Source: Chionis minor
Lineage: Eukaryota > Chordata > Aves > Charadriiformes > Chionididae
Assembly (NCBI GenBank): GCA_013398295.1
Contig: VZSF01003481.1
Span: forward strand, 54,075 to 118,074
Length of the DNA stretch: 64,000 bases
Direction: 5' to 3'
Below the pieces are notes generated by a model, which saw nothing but the letters and a program-made list of their open reading frames with translations, did not search any database and had not been told where the DNA came from. This document shows positions 37,896 to 50,341 of the stretch, in pieces (position 1 is the first letter of the stretch; the number at the start of each line of letters is the position of its first letter). The position numbers were made by a program, and so were the translations under genes.

Positions 37896-38895
37896 CTGAA
37901 AAGGGACAGTGAAAAAGCTAAAGTAGCCCAGAGGACTTCGAAACAAACAGTATGCCCTAAATATGATTAATTTCTGGACAGCAAGTAAATTTACCGGCAT
38001 CAGAATTATCACACCAGCAGCAGCATAGATACATCAAGAATTGGTTTGTTATTCCTGTCCTGCAGAGGTTTATTTTCCAGTTGTTACCACTGCTTCATAG
38101 GACCCTCAGATAATATACTCGCACACTACGCTGCAAATTTCTCTCCATTCTAGTAAGCTTCATTTTCAAAGTAATTCGAAGGACAAGTGTCCTCCAAATA
38201 AACAGGGCAAACTCTAGATTTGACCTAAAATACCACAAACTTCTTAAAGACATTAACAGAAAGAGGCAGGAATACCACATCTAACATCAATACTGAGACA
38301 TTCCACTCTCCATTCTGCTTCTAAATATAAGAGGAACTAATCTGAATTTTACAAAACTCATTTAATGGGTGTCTACTTCACCTGTAGCTCCCTCAAGTTA
38401 GCATGCACTTTTAACATACAAGTTTTTGGTAGCTTGGTGAGCACTTGCCTAAAATTACACCTGGTTTTAGTTCTGTTTCTTGAAAACCTATAAGGACTTT
38501 TTGTCTGTTCGTGTTTCAGTACAATTACTTCATGCCTTTCAGCTTCCCAACCGAAAGATCATGCCAGGCACAATTAAAATATTTATTCGTGCCCAAATAA
38601 CAGTGAGATTCTTAACCCCTCTGCATCTCCCCCTTTCTCTCTCTCTCTCTCTCCCCCACTCCCCCCGCCCCTGAGCAACCTGAAACAATCCAGGATGACC
38701 ATTTTACTCTTCAATATATAAAATGCCATTACTAAAGAATTCCAATGTGCATGCCTGGGTTTTCTGAAACATTCAAAAAGCTAATTCAAAATAAGTCTGT
38801 TATAAATTACTGTGCTACAAATATCTTCCCACAAAATGTAAAAGAATAATGAAAAAAAAAAAAATCAAAAGTTGGCTAAAAATTCTGTAGCTTAC
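37896..38895 (-). other. DPY19L4: DPY19L4 intron 2
   Basis: 1.0 kb of unique sequence, with a (TC)n run at 38634-38653 (GA-rich on the transcribed strand). Confidence 0.7.
38634..38653. repeat. (TC)n microsatellite
   Basis: About ten TC units running into a C-rich tract, in intron 2 of DPY19L4. Confidence 0.85.
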
Positions 38896-39013
38896 ATTTT
38901 GGCGATCTTCCCAGCTTTGAGTTTTCTTTGTTTCTCTCCTCTGGAGCCATTTTGTCAGTTTCTGTGCAGTTTTGCTTCTTTCTCTGTCGCAGGTCTGCTG
39001 CCCCTGAAGACAT
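38896..39013 (-). CDS. DPY19L4: DPY19L4 exon 2 (first located coding exon; start uncertain)
   Basis: Encodes the basic cytosolic N-terminus: ADLRQRKKQNCTETDK then MAPEERNKENSKLGRSPK, plus one base of Tyr40; donor GTAAGC at 38895. LRQRKK and the PK-x-x-L-x-QRF join match vertebrate DPY19L4. Two readings of the 5' side are possible. (1) Translation starts at the ATG at 39011-39013, in frame and with A at -3. (2) The exon starts at 39003 after an acceptor TGTCTTCAG, and the start codon lies in exon 1, which would code the usual short acidic N-terminus. The second agrees better with the remembered 19-exon human gene, but the polypyrimidine tract is poor. The coordinates given assume reading 1. 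Confidence 0.85.
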
Positions 39014-41164
39014 TTTTTTAAAGTTATTGCAACACAGTACCTAAAATCGCACTCTGAGAAATCCACACAGCACCAGGTAACAGCCAGATATTGCTACTGA
39101 TTCAATCCCATAGCAGATATATTTGACAAAATGACTCAAAGTATGTTATATGCCTAACTAAAATAACAATATAACAATACAGAAATCAATTCCTATGTTA
39201 TTCCTTAGAAAATCAAATAGTTTTCTCTTGAGACCATACTCTGGGCTTACCCAGAATCCAAATTGGAAGCTAAGTGGTTTAGTCCATGGTGAATGTATTA
39301 CACAAACGAAAGAAAGTAGTAGTTTAGGTAAGTTGATACAGACACTGGGAGAAATTGATGCCAATTCCATTCTACTGTCATCCCGGTTTTATGCTGCTAT
39401 AGTACAGTAGTGTAGTAAGCACATTATTGTAATACAACAATTGGGCTACTCCATTACATTTCAATAGAGCCGCCTGTTACTCATATGGTGAAAGCTTTTA
39501 TAAAGCAAATGTAATATCACATTTTTCCTGCTTCCAGCTCTACCAGAACTAAGCAGATTTATGCATTTTTAGTCTAACATACAATTGAAAAGCCCAGTGT
39601 GCTAGGCCATGCAGATCACATCACAAGACTGAGGACTTCTTCGGCTTCTGGTCAGTTTTCTATAAACAGCAGTAGTTTGAAGCCCTGGCCCATTTATTTT
39701 GCAGTCTGAAAGGCAACAAGGCTAATTCACAGAGTGCAAGACTCCATGCAAAAAAGCCTTATTGCAAAAAGTCTGTTATAATTAGTGTATTAAAGATGAC
39801 ACCCCACGACACTTATGTCATTTTAGAAGTGTGATGAAAAGGTTTAACTGTAACTCATGCTCCAGAATTTTAAGCTCTCCAGTTTGACCTACTGTCCAAC
39901 ACTGCTTGAAATTCTGTAGCCACTGATTTCCCCTGGGCTTAAACCAGCTCTTTCATAAAGCCATTCAGCTTCAAACTTGAAGTCTCAATCTTCACATCCC
40001 ACAACAAAGCTTTTAATTACTCTGGTTGGTTATTACTTCAAGTCTAAATCAGTCTACTTTTAACTCCCAATCATTAGATTTTAAAGTTAGAAACTAGAGA
40101 TAATAATATAAATAAACTATTTAAATGGTGTCTGCCTATATCAGGACACGTTTGTGTTTTAACAGGATTTCCAAAGCATTTTATAAATTATTCAGAGCAA
40201 ACCAAAATCTCAATGATAACACTTTTCATAGAATGAACGGAAAACTTCTGCCTTCTTAAACAAGACAAGAACTAGAAAGATATTAAACAAAACAATGTTT
40301 AGGGTGTTTAGTATCACATTTATCCTTATGTCAATTCAAAATGAAATATAGACCAGTATCTCTTCATGTCATGTATATGAAGTTAATCAGCAACACAAAC
40401 ACTAAGTGCACTGCAATTAAAAATCACTTGTACCACACAAAATAGAATGGGAGGAAAAAACCCTAGATCACCAGAATTGGCAGATATGCAGTTGGAAAGA
40501 CACCGTCTGCTCTTGTGATTCTAGTTATGACCAAAGCAACAGCAGTGAGAACACTGGAGGAAAAGGCATTTCTTTCACTTTTCTGGTAGACACGTGAGCC
40601 GTATTAGAAGTGTAACACACTTATAAACTCTAGAGTTAGCAGCAGTAATAGAAAACTCCCAAAGAAAGAACAATTTAAAATTCTAATTCTGAAACAACCA
40701 TATCTCAGTCAGCAAATGATCTTCACCTTGGTTTTGAAGGCTGCTCAACAGATTCCCCCCTCAAAGCAGTAACAAAGAAAGATCCAAGTATGCTACTTCT
40801 GCACCATTTGCAGCTGCCTCAAACAAGAAAAATGCTGTTTCCACTTCTACAAATCCTTTAAATGGCATGAAATGAAAGTCAAACAAGGTGACAACTGAAA
40901 GTAATGTAGGATTTTCAACTGATGACACAGCCTCTAGTACCCCTCTATCCAGAAAACAATTTTTCATCCAAGATTGCTTTTCTAGTTCCCTGTAAGTTCT
41001 CAGCACGATTTTTTCCAACTCTTGTTCAGACAACACACATTCCACTTATTTTTGCATCTCTATTGCAGAAAAACATAACCCATTGCTCCTGTGTGCCACT
41101 ATATTAATCCATTTTTTGCCTGCAGATTGAGCACTGTCTCCAATTCCAGTCCTCTTACCTACAC
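39014..41164 (-). other. DPY19L4: DPY19L4 intron 1 (distal part)
   Basis: 2.1 kb of AT-rich sequence without a recognised repeat. The minus-strand frame 40761-41045 (94 codons) shows no domain and no supporting splice context. Confidence 0.6.
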
Positions 41165-41545
41165 AAGGATAAGAGAGTTGGGAAACGTTCAGAGAAGGGC
41201 CATGAGGACGATCAAAGGTGTGCAATGGCTCCCATACAATCAATAAGGAAGCAAGTTGACGATGTCTCAATCTGGAAAAGGGGGGATGACCAAAAGGAAT
41301 ATGCTAGAGGTCTACAAGCTAATGAAGTGCAAAACCAGGCTGAATAGAGCAGTGATTCACCTTCTTTTCTAATGCTGGAACAAGAAGGTATCAAACAAAC
41401 CCAGTGAGTCAGGCTAAAACGAACCAGTTCTTTGCACGTCACCTTCATGTAGTCCACTCCTACCCAAAGAATGTTCTGTAAACGAAGACTTTACAGATTC
41501 AAGAGAAGATGGACACATTTTTGGAAGACAAACAACCAAAGACTA
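41165..41545 (+). mobile_element. Ancient CR1/L3-type LINE relic
   Basis: The order of blocks GTTCAGAGAAGGGCCATGAG, a broken CTGGAAAAG segment, GAGGTCTACAAGCTAATGAA, GATTCACCTTCTTTTCTAATG, a (G)AACCAGTTCTTTGCACGTCA block and ATTCAAGAGAAGATGGACAC matches the 3' part of ORF2 of old amniote CR1 elements, with many substitutions and small gaps. It is far older than the other CR1 copies here. Antisense to DPY19L4, in its presumed first intron about 1 kb from the promoter CpG island. Confidence 0.65.
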
Positions 41546-41869
41546 CTAAGTACACGGAAATCACGTCTGGCTCAGAAAGTACCCCAGCTGGAAACAGCTA
41601 GGAGGTTGGAATATGCCACAGGACAGTAACGCATATATGCGTGTTTCGCTCTTGGCATGTCTCCGGGTGCTTACTTACAGTCATGTTTCTGCTGATTTCC
41701 ACAAGAAAACTGAATGCCATCTCCCAGTCCCCACAAAGGGGCTTTGCACAAAACAGACCTGGAGAAGAATGATTGTGCGTGGGGCTAAACGTGACACGAG
41801 AGAGGAGAGACTCCCATACAAACGAGGAAACAGACGGGATGCCAGAGAGAAACCACACTCAGGGAGGCA

Positions 41870-42730
41870 CCCAGGGAGCGGAGGGATGCTGCCGTGGTGC
41901 CGGGCGAGGGAGCAGAGGCAGACCCCGAGTTCCCGGGCCGCCATCCACCCACCCTCCCGCTCGGGGCTGCAAACCATGGGGCTGCCCCGGGCGGGGGAGA
42001 GGAGGCCTCGGCGGCGGGGCCCGGAGGGGCCGCCAAGGAGGGATGGGCCAGGCCGGAGCGGCGGCGGGACCCGCACTGCCGGGGGAGGCCGGCTCCCCGT
42101 GCTGCCGGCCGGCCTTTCACCGCCTCCGTAAGCGCCTTGGCGTTGCTATCCCGGCGCGGAGCCGGCACAAAACGGCGGGCCCCAGCCGCAGCCCCACCAC
42201 CGACCTACACCAGGGCAAGCGGCCCCGGGCCCCGTGTGGCACGGGCCGCACCGACCGACCTCCCCGCCCCCCAGCGCGGCGGCCGCCGGGCGCGCGTCCC
42301 CTCACACCGTCGCGCCGGCCGCGGGACGGGGCCGCCCNNNNNNNNNNNNNNNNNNNNNNNNNNNNNNNNNNNNNNNNNNNNNNNNNNNNNNNNNNNNNNN
42401 NNNNNNNNNNNNNNNNNNNNNNNNNNNNNNNNNNNNNNNNNNNNNGAAGGGGGCGGGGGGGAGAGGGCACGGCTACAGCCGGCTGCGGCCTCCCGCCGGC
42501 CCGCCCCGCCTGCAGCCTCCGCCTTCACATCTTCACCGGCAGCGAAGTGCGGTTCCCTGCCGACCCCGCCGGCCAGCCCGGCTCCAGAGGGAGCGTGGCC
42601 CTTCGGAGGGGCCCGCCCTGGCCGCGGGGCCCGGATCAGAGCGTCTCCTGTGGGTGCCGCTGGCTGGGAGCCCCACCTGCCCTCCGCGGGGAGCCTCCCT
42701 CCTTGGCAGGGGAGGTCTCCCACCTGCATG
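41870..42730 (-). promoter_or_regulatory. DPY19L4: CpG-island promoter of DPY19L4
   Basis: Very GC- and CpG-rich block, interrupted by N at 42338-42445, upstream of all DPY19L4 coding exons. It has GC-box-like GGGCGGGG words and no TATA box, as expected for a broadly expressed gene. Exon 1 (5' UTR and perhaps the first few codons) most likely lies in or beside the gap. The long frames through this block on both strands (for example 41773-42813) contain the N run and come from GC-rich composition; they are not genes. Confidence 0.8.
42338..42445. other. Assembly gap (108 N)
   Basis: Run of N in the most GC-rich part of the CpG island, a usual place for short-read dropout. Probably hides DPY19L4 exon 1. 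Confidence 0.98.
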
Positions 42731-45700
42731 GCCTTCCCTGGAGAGCCCAGGCTTCCTGGTCATGCACAAAGCTCTGGGCCAGCTGTGAGGGCCTGGTGGA
42801 AGTGGTTGGTTGAGCCTTGGCACACACCTGCGTTGGGCTCCTTCTTGCATCGTGGTGAACTGCCGGAGTGCGGTACCAGCTCTCTGCTGTTGCAGGGGCT
42901 GTACAAATGCAGGACAAAAGCGTGTCCCCATCCCCAATGAAGTTACAGTCTGCTTTTGTGAAAATGGGCTGTGTTTGCCTAAAGGGAGGCCAGTGAAAGA
43001 ACGTAGACACCCAAATGCTTGGTTCTTGGGTTAGGATTGTCAAGGACAGAAGTTGTCACCCTGCCATGCCCCAAATCTGCTTGCAGATCTCTGCAGTGGG
43101 CACCAGCTCAGGGTCAGGCCTGAGGGGGCTGCTCGGGCCACAGAGGGAATTTGTGTTATGGTGGTTGGCCACAGCCCTGGGGAGGACTGGGGGGGGACTT
43201 CCAAGCCTAGCCAAAACCTGCTGTGCAGAGAAAAGATCAAGACAGCTGGTGCAGAACCCAAGCCAGAGGGGAGGGTGCTCCCAAGCAGCATATCATCCAC
43301 GGACCACCATGCTGTCTCCTTCCCAGTGTCTCGTTATATTTCTAGGGGATGGACAGAGCACAGGCACGGGCTCGAGTTGGCAGGCAGCCATTCACAGCTG
43401 TACTACAGGCTAGCTTTCTGCGTGGGGTTTACCTCCACTCATTGTCAGATGGTCAGGGTGAGTTCTTTAATAGGTGGTGTATAAGGCCCCATGCATTAAA
43501 AGTATGCTGAGAAGCTCTAGTCTATAGGACTGTGGTCTTGGCAGAGTTAGTCCAGCAAAAGCTGCAAGGGCTGTGGCAAGATCTGATGCTTGGTTATACC
43601 AGCTTAGATTTTTCTCTGTCTTTGGTCAGACCTGTAATGTAAAAGGTTGGGAATCTCTCTGACATGCCGGGGCATGTGTGTGTAGGTCCACCAAGCTTCA
43701 CTACCAGGCTGCAGACATTGTTCCCCTGATAAGTGCTCTGGACTAAATTCTGTCACCCTTGGAGGGAGTCTTGCACTGAACATGAACTGTTAGATTAGGA
43801 TTGTCAGCTCTGGGAGCAGGATGGTATCGACCGAATATCGAAGGTTTGCTGAAGACCCCTGGCCATTTGCTAACTAACGGTTTAGAAATCACCAGAGTGA
43901 AATAACTGCTAGGTGGCCAGGATCTGGGCCGTCTGCATCTCATTGTGTGGAGGGAGGGAGTGCCCCAGGCACCGTCTGACAAGGGCTGTGCTGCCTGGCC
44001 TCGATTTTAGGTCGGGCTACTGTGACCCTGGCAGCTCTCAGCAACGGGCCCTGTCCGCTGCGGGGGTGCATCGCTGAGTGGAGTGACTGGCCTTATTTAA
44101 ACGTCTCGGAAGCAAATCCTTGGAGGAGCTACCAAAGAGGTTTGTGGGAATTGCCCCTTGGGGAACCACATGTTTTCTGACATGCCTTCTGATGTGCAGT
44201 CGGGCCAATGGCTGATCAACTGCTGGAAAACTGATTTGGTTACTTGTCTAGCAGCTGCAAGGAAAAACTAAACCAATTTGTGTGTCCTATTGGAGCGTAA
44301 AATGAGATTTATAAGTTTCCTGGATTTTTTAATAAAATCTAAAATACTTCTGCAATGGTTGATTTATTGGATAGTTTAAAAGAGTTGCTTATGTTTTTAA
44401 TGATCCATAAATTATCCATTGCATTTTTAATGTAATTGGGTTTGATCTGGTTTATTTCTTTCATAACTTGATTCTGTTGTAAGTTACTGGAATAAGCACA
44501 AATAATCTTTGTAATCAAAACAACAATAATAATTTTAAATATTAGTACTTAGACCATCAAGATGTGGACAGGAATAAACAAATGACTGCTCAGTTATGCT
44601 CTAAATTTTGTTTTTCGTAAGCCTTCTTTGTACCTGCTGTTTCATACAGTATCTTGCTAGATTTCTTGTGCAACTCCTGTTTTCTACTGATGCTCCAGCA
44701 TGTGGATCATCCCACACCTTGAATTCAGTAGAAATATAAATGCACATCAAGTTATTTACATGCACAACTGTACAGATAGGAGAGAAGTGAAAAATCCAGC
44801 CTGCTCACTTGGTTTTCATTTTATTCACAAGGTCTTCTATGGAAAAACTGCACATTTGAAGGTGCGAGAACCAAACATCATCTTTCATGCAAGTTTCTTT
44901 CTCCCAGAATGAGTACACTGAAATATGTTTTAGACTAATGTTGAAAATGTTATTACTGCTGCACCTCAATCTTCCAAAATGCTTTCTATAACTAATATTA
45001 CATGAAAAATATTTCATTTGGCAGCTTATTATGTGCCCTAAACATTGTGCTGTAATACATTACAATGAATAAATACAGGGATGTTGTGTTCTTTTTCTAA
45101 GCTTGCTCTGTACAAACATGCATCATGTATCTGCATGATGGCATTCTTCTCTATTTACATATTATTTCTGAGGCCAACAGACATAACTTTCCTTTTTGTT
45201 TACAAGTCTGTGATAGTGATGCTTTCTAGTTTAACAATCTTTCTCTCTCTTAGAGATATGAGGAGGCAGACACAGATGTACCTTAGCATAAAGCATTAAT
45301 ACTGGGCATATTTGTCATTACTCAAAAGTAAAGAATGTGTACTCGTTTATTTTGTAAACAAACCAAGTTATGGGGTTTGTACATTAAAGACCCCATGCCT
45401 AAAAATTTTTGTAAAGTTTAGTTTCAGTAATCAAGTAACAACTGCAGATATTTCACCCCTTCTCCTAATTTCAGCCTTCTGTGAGGTTAATTTTCTGGCT
45501 TCTAACTTATGGTTCTGGTTTATCAGTATCCCAAGGTTTCGCTTAGTTTAATTATTTCAGACCCTTCCCTCCCCAGAGCTGCATATGTTCTGCCAGGATG
45601 TAAGAAGTATTGCCTGCCTAAGTGTTTGTGGGGCCAAAGTTTTCCAGTGTGCTCTCCCACCTGATACAGGGAATGCAAGGAAATAAGCGGGGGGATATTG

Positions 45701-48700
45701 GGGGATAATGACAATGTGGAAGCATGAGTTAAAACTGGACCCAAGTAGTCAGAAAATTAAACTACACAAACCATGTAGAACGATATAGAACCTTTGGGAT
45801 TTTTCCACCTATTTAATTTTCTTCCTACTTTATCTCAGCACAGCTTCCAGTGCTTTTGATAGCTTCAGCTCCTGCCTGCCTTGCTGAGGACATAAGTGAG
45901 TGAGGTTCTATTGTCATCTGCTTCATTGTTAAATTTGGTTAATAGCCATTAAATCAACGGAGCTGGTTTAGATTTGCGCACTGAAACTCACTTGGGGATG
46001 TGGAAACATGCTTTGGCTCTTTTCTTTCTTTGCTTCAATCCTTTGGTGGTAAATCTGTGTTTTGATTTCTATTGGGGCCTTTGTAATTCGCCCCCGCCAT
46101 GGAAGACACTACTGATGTGATTACCATTACCATCTTCCTCTCCTCTTTTGCCTTCTACTCTGCCTCTTCTATTTACTATGTCTTCAGTGATGCATTTTCC
46201 AATACTGCCCTTGAAGCAGCATGAGATCCTGCACCTTCGTTTTCTTTCCTTCTTCCCATCACTCCGGCTTCACTGTAATCTGGAATGGACTCATGAGCCT
46301 TTATTTAGATTTGCATGATACTGTACAGCTTCTCATTCTGTCCGCTTTCCCTTCTACTTCCCTCTAACAATCCCATCATCTTCTCCATCCCTTTTTTGTA
46401 CCACCTTAAATAATTCCTCACTCTTCTTCATGTTTTCACCCTCCAAAAATGCATTGATCCTTATCACAGTTGCCTTTATCTGACCTGTAATTTTCTGTAT
46501 TAGTTTCTTGCTTTTCATCTCTCTTCATAAGACCAAGCCACGTCAGCTGGCTAATTGCCTTATTGCTCCTCCAGCCCGAGTGCCTGCACTATATCAGTAA
46601 TAAAGTCATGGTAAAAGGACTACAGGAGACAAAACTTGATGTTTGTTTGTTTGTTTTGTTTGTTTGTTTGTTTAAACACAAACCCTTAGTGATGTGACTT
46701 GCTTTCTGTACCACTTCTCTCTTTCTACTCTTGCTGTAGTCTTTGTTTGTGCTGTAGGCAAAGTTCCTCGGGGCAGGAGCCTGACCCTTGTATTTGTAAA
46801 ACACGCAGCGTATTATGTGCCCGGCCAGAAATAGCTGTAAGGGAGCGAAACTGGCTGATAGCAGCCTTGCCCTCCATGTGGCCTCTGCTCTGCGAGGGCG
46901 CCTAGTGCCCTGTCATTGCCTAGGTTCTTTCCTGCACTCCTTTTTTTTCTCCCTGAGCTGTCTTTTTGACTTTTATCCAAGGATAAAGCCTTTTGAGGTG
47001 GATGACTCACAGCTCGGCACTTCCTTTGACTCACGCTTTGCCACCTAGGACATCGGTCAGCTCTTACTAAACCGCAATTTGGTTTTTTTGTTGCTGATGA
47101 CGACAGCCCTTGCAGTCCACGTCCCTGATTTCACTGTCACTTCTGCTGGGTCAGAGTTATGCTTGTTTTCCTATGGTTGGACAAAGCTGTATTTCCCCCT
47201 TTCTCCCTTCCATTGGGTTTGATAGCCTTTGGTTTTTTAACCACTCCCTGAAGATTTCGGAGCCTGGAGGCTGTCATGGCTCTGGAGCCCGGTGGTCAGG
47301 GCTGCATTTCTGAGGAAGAAGGTGCTGCTCCTTGCCGCAGCCCGCCCTGCCAACACGGCAAGGCAGCCTGGCCCCTTGCCTCCCGCGCAGCATCCTCGCC
47401 ATTAATCAGCTGCTTGGCCCTAAGCAGGACAGCCTCCCCAGCTGCCGGTGGCGTCCCTGGTGACACTCGTGTGATGACGGTGCAGTTGTTGGCATCACAC
47501 AGGTGCTGATGAGGGCTTAGCAAACACTTCAGCTAGTGCAAAACAAGCGCTAGAATCCAGGTCACTTCCCAGGCACTGTGTTGTCCCTGCAGGGCAGGGC
47601 TAGCATGACTGGAAGTCACTGAAGCCAGTTCCCTGGCACTGACATCAGCAGGAATAACTGAGTACATCCAGGAAATTGCACTTGGAATATCACGCTTGGT
47701 TTTTCACATAAGTATTTTTCAGAGAAGTGGTGCGGTGCAATCGTTAATGTATTTGTGCCTTCACGTCCTATTAAATACACTAGTTGGGAACATCTCCCCA
47801 TCCCAGCACAGCGACTCCTACCCTTAGCCCCGTATTCTTGTCTGGCTCTGTTTCTGCTGGCAGGAAGAAGGGCAATATCACTGCTTTTGATGGGTTTCCA
47901 ACTTTAAGCAGGAAGGAGTTTGGCCTGATGCTTGAAGATTATACATCAGGAATACAACTCATAGCCCTAACACTAAGCAGACACTAGATCCCTCCTCAAG
48001 AGTTGCATCCAGTTATTAAAATACCTTGGACCAGAGCAGCCCTCTGCAGCTGGTGCTGCTTTTCAGTGGAGTGAGTAGAAACAGACTCCAACATGGACAA
48101 AACACGCTTCGACCAGGCAGATTAGCTATTACCAAGCTACTGAACTGTTTGTTGTCTGCTAGGATTTCCTAGACAGTAAGAGAAGTGGATGGGGCTATAT
48201 GTCACTCGATGTAGAGTGCAACTTCCACCTGGGATGCAGGTTCTCAACTCCTGAGCAGCTCTGAAAATGCCAGCTGCAATTTTCTGAGGATCAAATGTAA
48301 GTCAGGCAGTTTGTTATGGAGAAGTGTGATTTCTCTAGGAAGGGCAGTTCCGTTTCCTTGAGCTTTTTTAGACTCCTAGTTGGCACTGCCGGGCTTTGAC
48401 TTTGTTCCCAGAACTGATGGTCCCCAAGCCTGGAGCTGTCTGAATTAACCTGCCTCATTTGAAACGATTACTTTTACTGGCACCTACATCAGTCCAGCTC
48501 TTATGAGACGTGGGGCATTGTGAAGAACGCATGGAACAAATAGACCTAACACGTAAGCGGGACACGCATCACTGTGTAATTATGCATAACTACACAGTTA
48601 CATAAATGCTTTTCTTAGGGAATCACCAGTGACGGCAGCAAGCTTTGCCTATCGTGTTTGGGCTAGCTGAAGCACTGATTCATCATACTTTGAATACTTT

Positions 48701-50200
48701 GTTTCCTGCTTGTTCTACAGTAAGTGGATTACTGACTGCAATTTCAATAGTAATTAATGAAGATGAGAGACTGATCCAGTGATAAAACTGGGCTTTCTAA
48801 AGAAGAGGGATGATTTACCCCTTGTGTCAAAGCTCACGACGTTACTAGAATATCGCTAGCTTGTTTCCGGATTGACTCTTCTTCTTCTTGACAGATGCAC
48901 TTCTGTCAGCTGGGGTAACAAACCTAAGCATATGAGCCATAATTTGACTCTTTTGTTCCTCCTCCATTTGAAGTCTCCCTATCCTTATGGCACTCTCCTT
49001 GGACTCATTTTTTTCCTTGCTTATTTCTTCTCAAACAGCCCTGCCACCCCATACACACCAAGTTGGTCAAACCTTGGGCACAGAAAGCAGCAGAACTGCA
49101 TTGCTGCAACGCTCATTGCACTCGAATTTGTGCTCTGCTTCCAATGAAAGTTGTTGTGCCACTTCTGGTACTCCTCATAGCTTGTTTAGCTCATTCAGCT
49201 GGCTCTGGATGAAACCTTATTGCATTGAAGGAATGTGCTTAAATGGAGAAGGGGACAAAAGGGAGTGATGCCACGAGAGAGGAGCTGGCTAGGCAGGGAT
49301 CTCAGCTTATTCCATTCAAGTGGAAGCTCTGGAGGACATGCTCACACTGATTTTTTTAAAGCTCAGTGTGATTCCCAGAGGAGAGGTACTGTATTAGTGC
49401 AAGATATGTATTATCAGTGGTATTATTACCGGTGTTATAATGGCTGTTTTGCTAATACCTTAGTGCAATGCTCACACGAGAAGCAAATATACATTGACAG
49501 ATGGAGGGAGGGAAGGAAATCTATGGGTTTGCTTCAAGCAAAAAGTGGCTAAACTTGACATTTGATGTGAATACAGTCATCTCAAAACAAAAGCAGAGTC
49601 TTTGCTTCCTTGTAAATCTTTCTGGGTGTTTTTAAGTTGATGATGCAAGTGCTTTCTGCACAGGTAAAACAGACAGCCTGGATGGTAGGTGGACGAGAGA
49701 TCTATCATTAATGAGCAATTTAAGAAAAGATTAATTTGTGGAGAGTTCAGATGAGCAAACATTCAACATGTTGGTGCATATTGCTAGTGAAAGTGCCAAA
49801 TGTTTATATGGTTTCTGTGATGGGAGAATCTGGGGAAACCAGGCTTTGTGGTTGAGCTTAGTTGGCCGCGCTACTTTTTCCTGTGTACATCATGTTAGAG
49901 TCATTAGTGAAGTATCCTTCCCAGCTTTATGTAACTCTGACCTTAGAGGTGAAGTCTGGTCCTGCCCTAGGAATTGCAGAGAGAATGATGTTTGTTGACG
50001 GAGGCAGATAATACCTTCCTCTTCAGTGAGTCAGGATGTCAACAGTGACAACTTGGACAGGAATTGACAGGAAATTTAGACATAGTCCTTAAACTCGTCA
50101 TTTTTTGGCAGAGGTGTGAAGGAATGAAATACAAAGAGACAGAGGGGGGAAACCTGGATTCCCTCCCAGAGAGAAAGTTTACTTGAATTGCTTGGTCTTG
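42731..50200. other. Intergenic region upstream of DPY19L4
   Basis: GC content falls from moderate (to about 44100) to AT-rich (44280-45300), then mixed. I recognise no exon, RNA gene or mobile element other than the GTTT repeat at 46641. Open frames such as 43015-43413 (plus) have no domain and are probably chance. A transcript running rightward from the CpG island is possible but not visible. Confidence 0.5.
46641..46673. repeat. (GTTT)n simple repeat
   Basis: Eight GTTT-type units with one extra-T interruption. Confidence 0.85.
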
Positions 50201-50230
50201 GACTAGCTTGTTTCATTCACAGAAAACACT

Positions 50231-50341
50231 ATGTACAGTCTCAAGAGAGACTACGGTATCCATCGCATTGACATCACGGACCCTGAGAAGCAGCAATCCT
50301 ATAACCCTTCCCTGGAATATACCTCAGGAGAGTATAATTAA
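50231..50341 (+). other. Small open frame, 36 codons, unconfirmed
   Basis: ATG at 50231 to TAA at 50339-50341, encoding MYSLKRDYGIHRID... and ending SGEYN. The composition is mixed and protein-like rather than low-complexity. Just upstream, TTGTTTCATTCACAG (ending 50222) looks like a 3' splice acceptor, and the frame stays open back to it. I do not recognise the peptide. It could be a terminal exon of an unknown transcript or chance. Confidence 0.2.

Larger units (their letters stand above)
12887..42445 (-). other. DPY19L4: DPY19L4 gene: DPY-19-family probable C-mannosyltransferase (18 of 19 exons located)
   Basis: Split gene on the minus strand. Joining 18 exons between 39013 and 12887 gives 720 codons with every junction GT-AG and in frame. 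The product matches vertebrate DPY19L4 along its length: TM1 at about residues 49-67, a first luminal loop with IYYSFYK (95-101), many membrane segments through exons 6-15, a luminal C-terminal domain from about residue 541, and the ending VISFQS. DPY-19 proteins are GT-C-fold ER enzymes; DPY19L1 and DPY19L3 attach mannose from dolichyl-phosphate-mannose to Trp of WxxW motifs, while the activity of DPY19L4 itself is less certain. N-glycosylation sequons are visible at N120, N386 and N390. Exon 1 is probably lost in the N gap at 42338-42445. Promoter: the CpG island around that gap. Identity is secure; catalytic activity is inferred from the family. Confidence 0.95.

Noticed and set aside
39003..39013. 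Calling the exon 2 ATG the definite start of DPY19L4
   Set aside because: An acceptor 8 bases into the frame and the gap over the CpG island leave both starts possible.
41773..42940. Frames of about 350 codons on the plus strand through the CpG island
   Set aside because: They include the run of N and owe their length to GC-rich composition; no domain, and frames are open on both strands at once.
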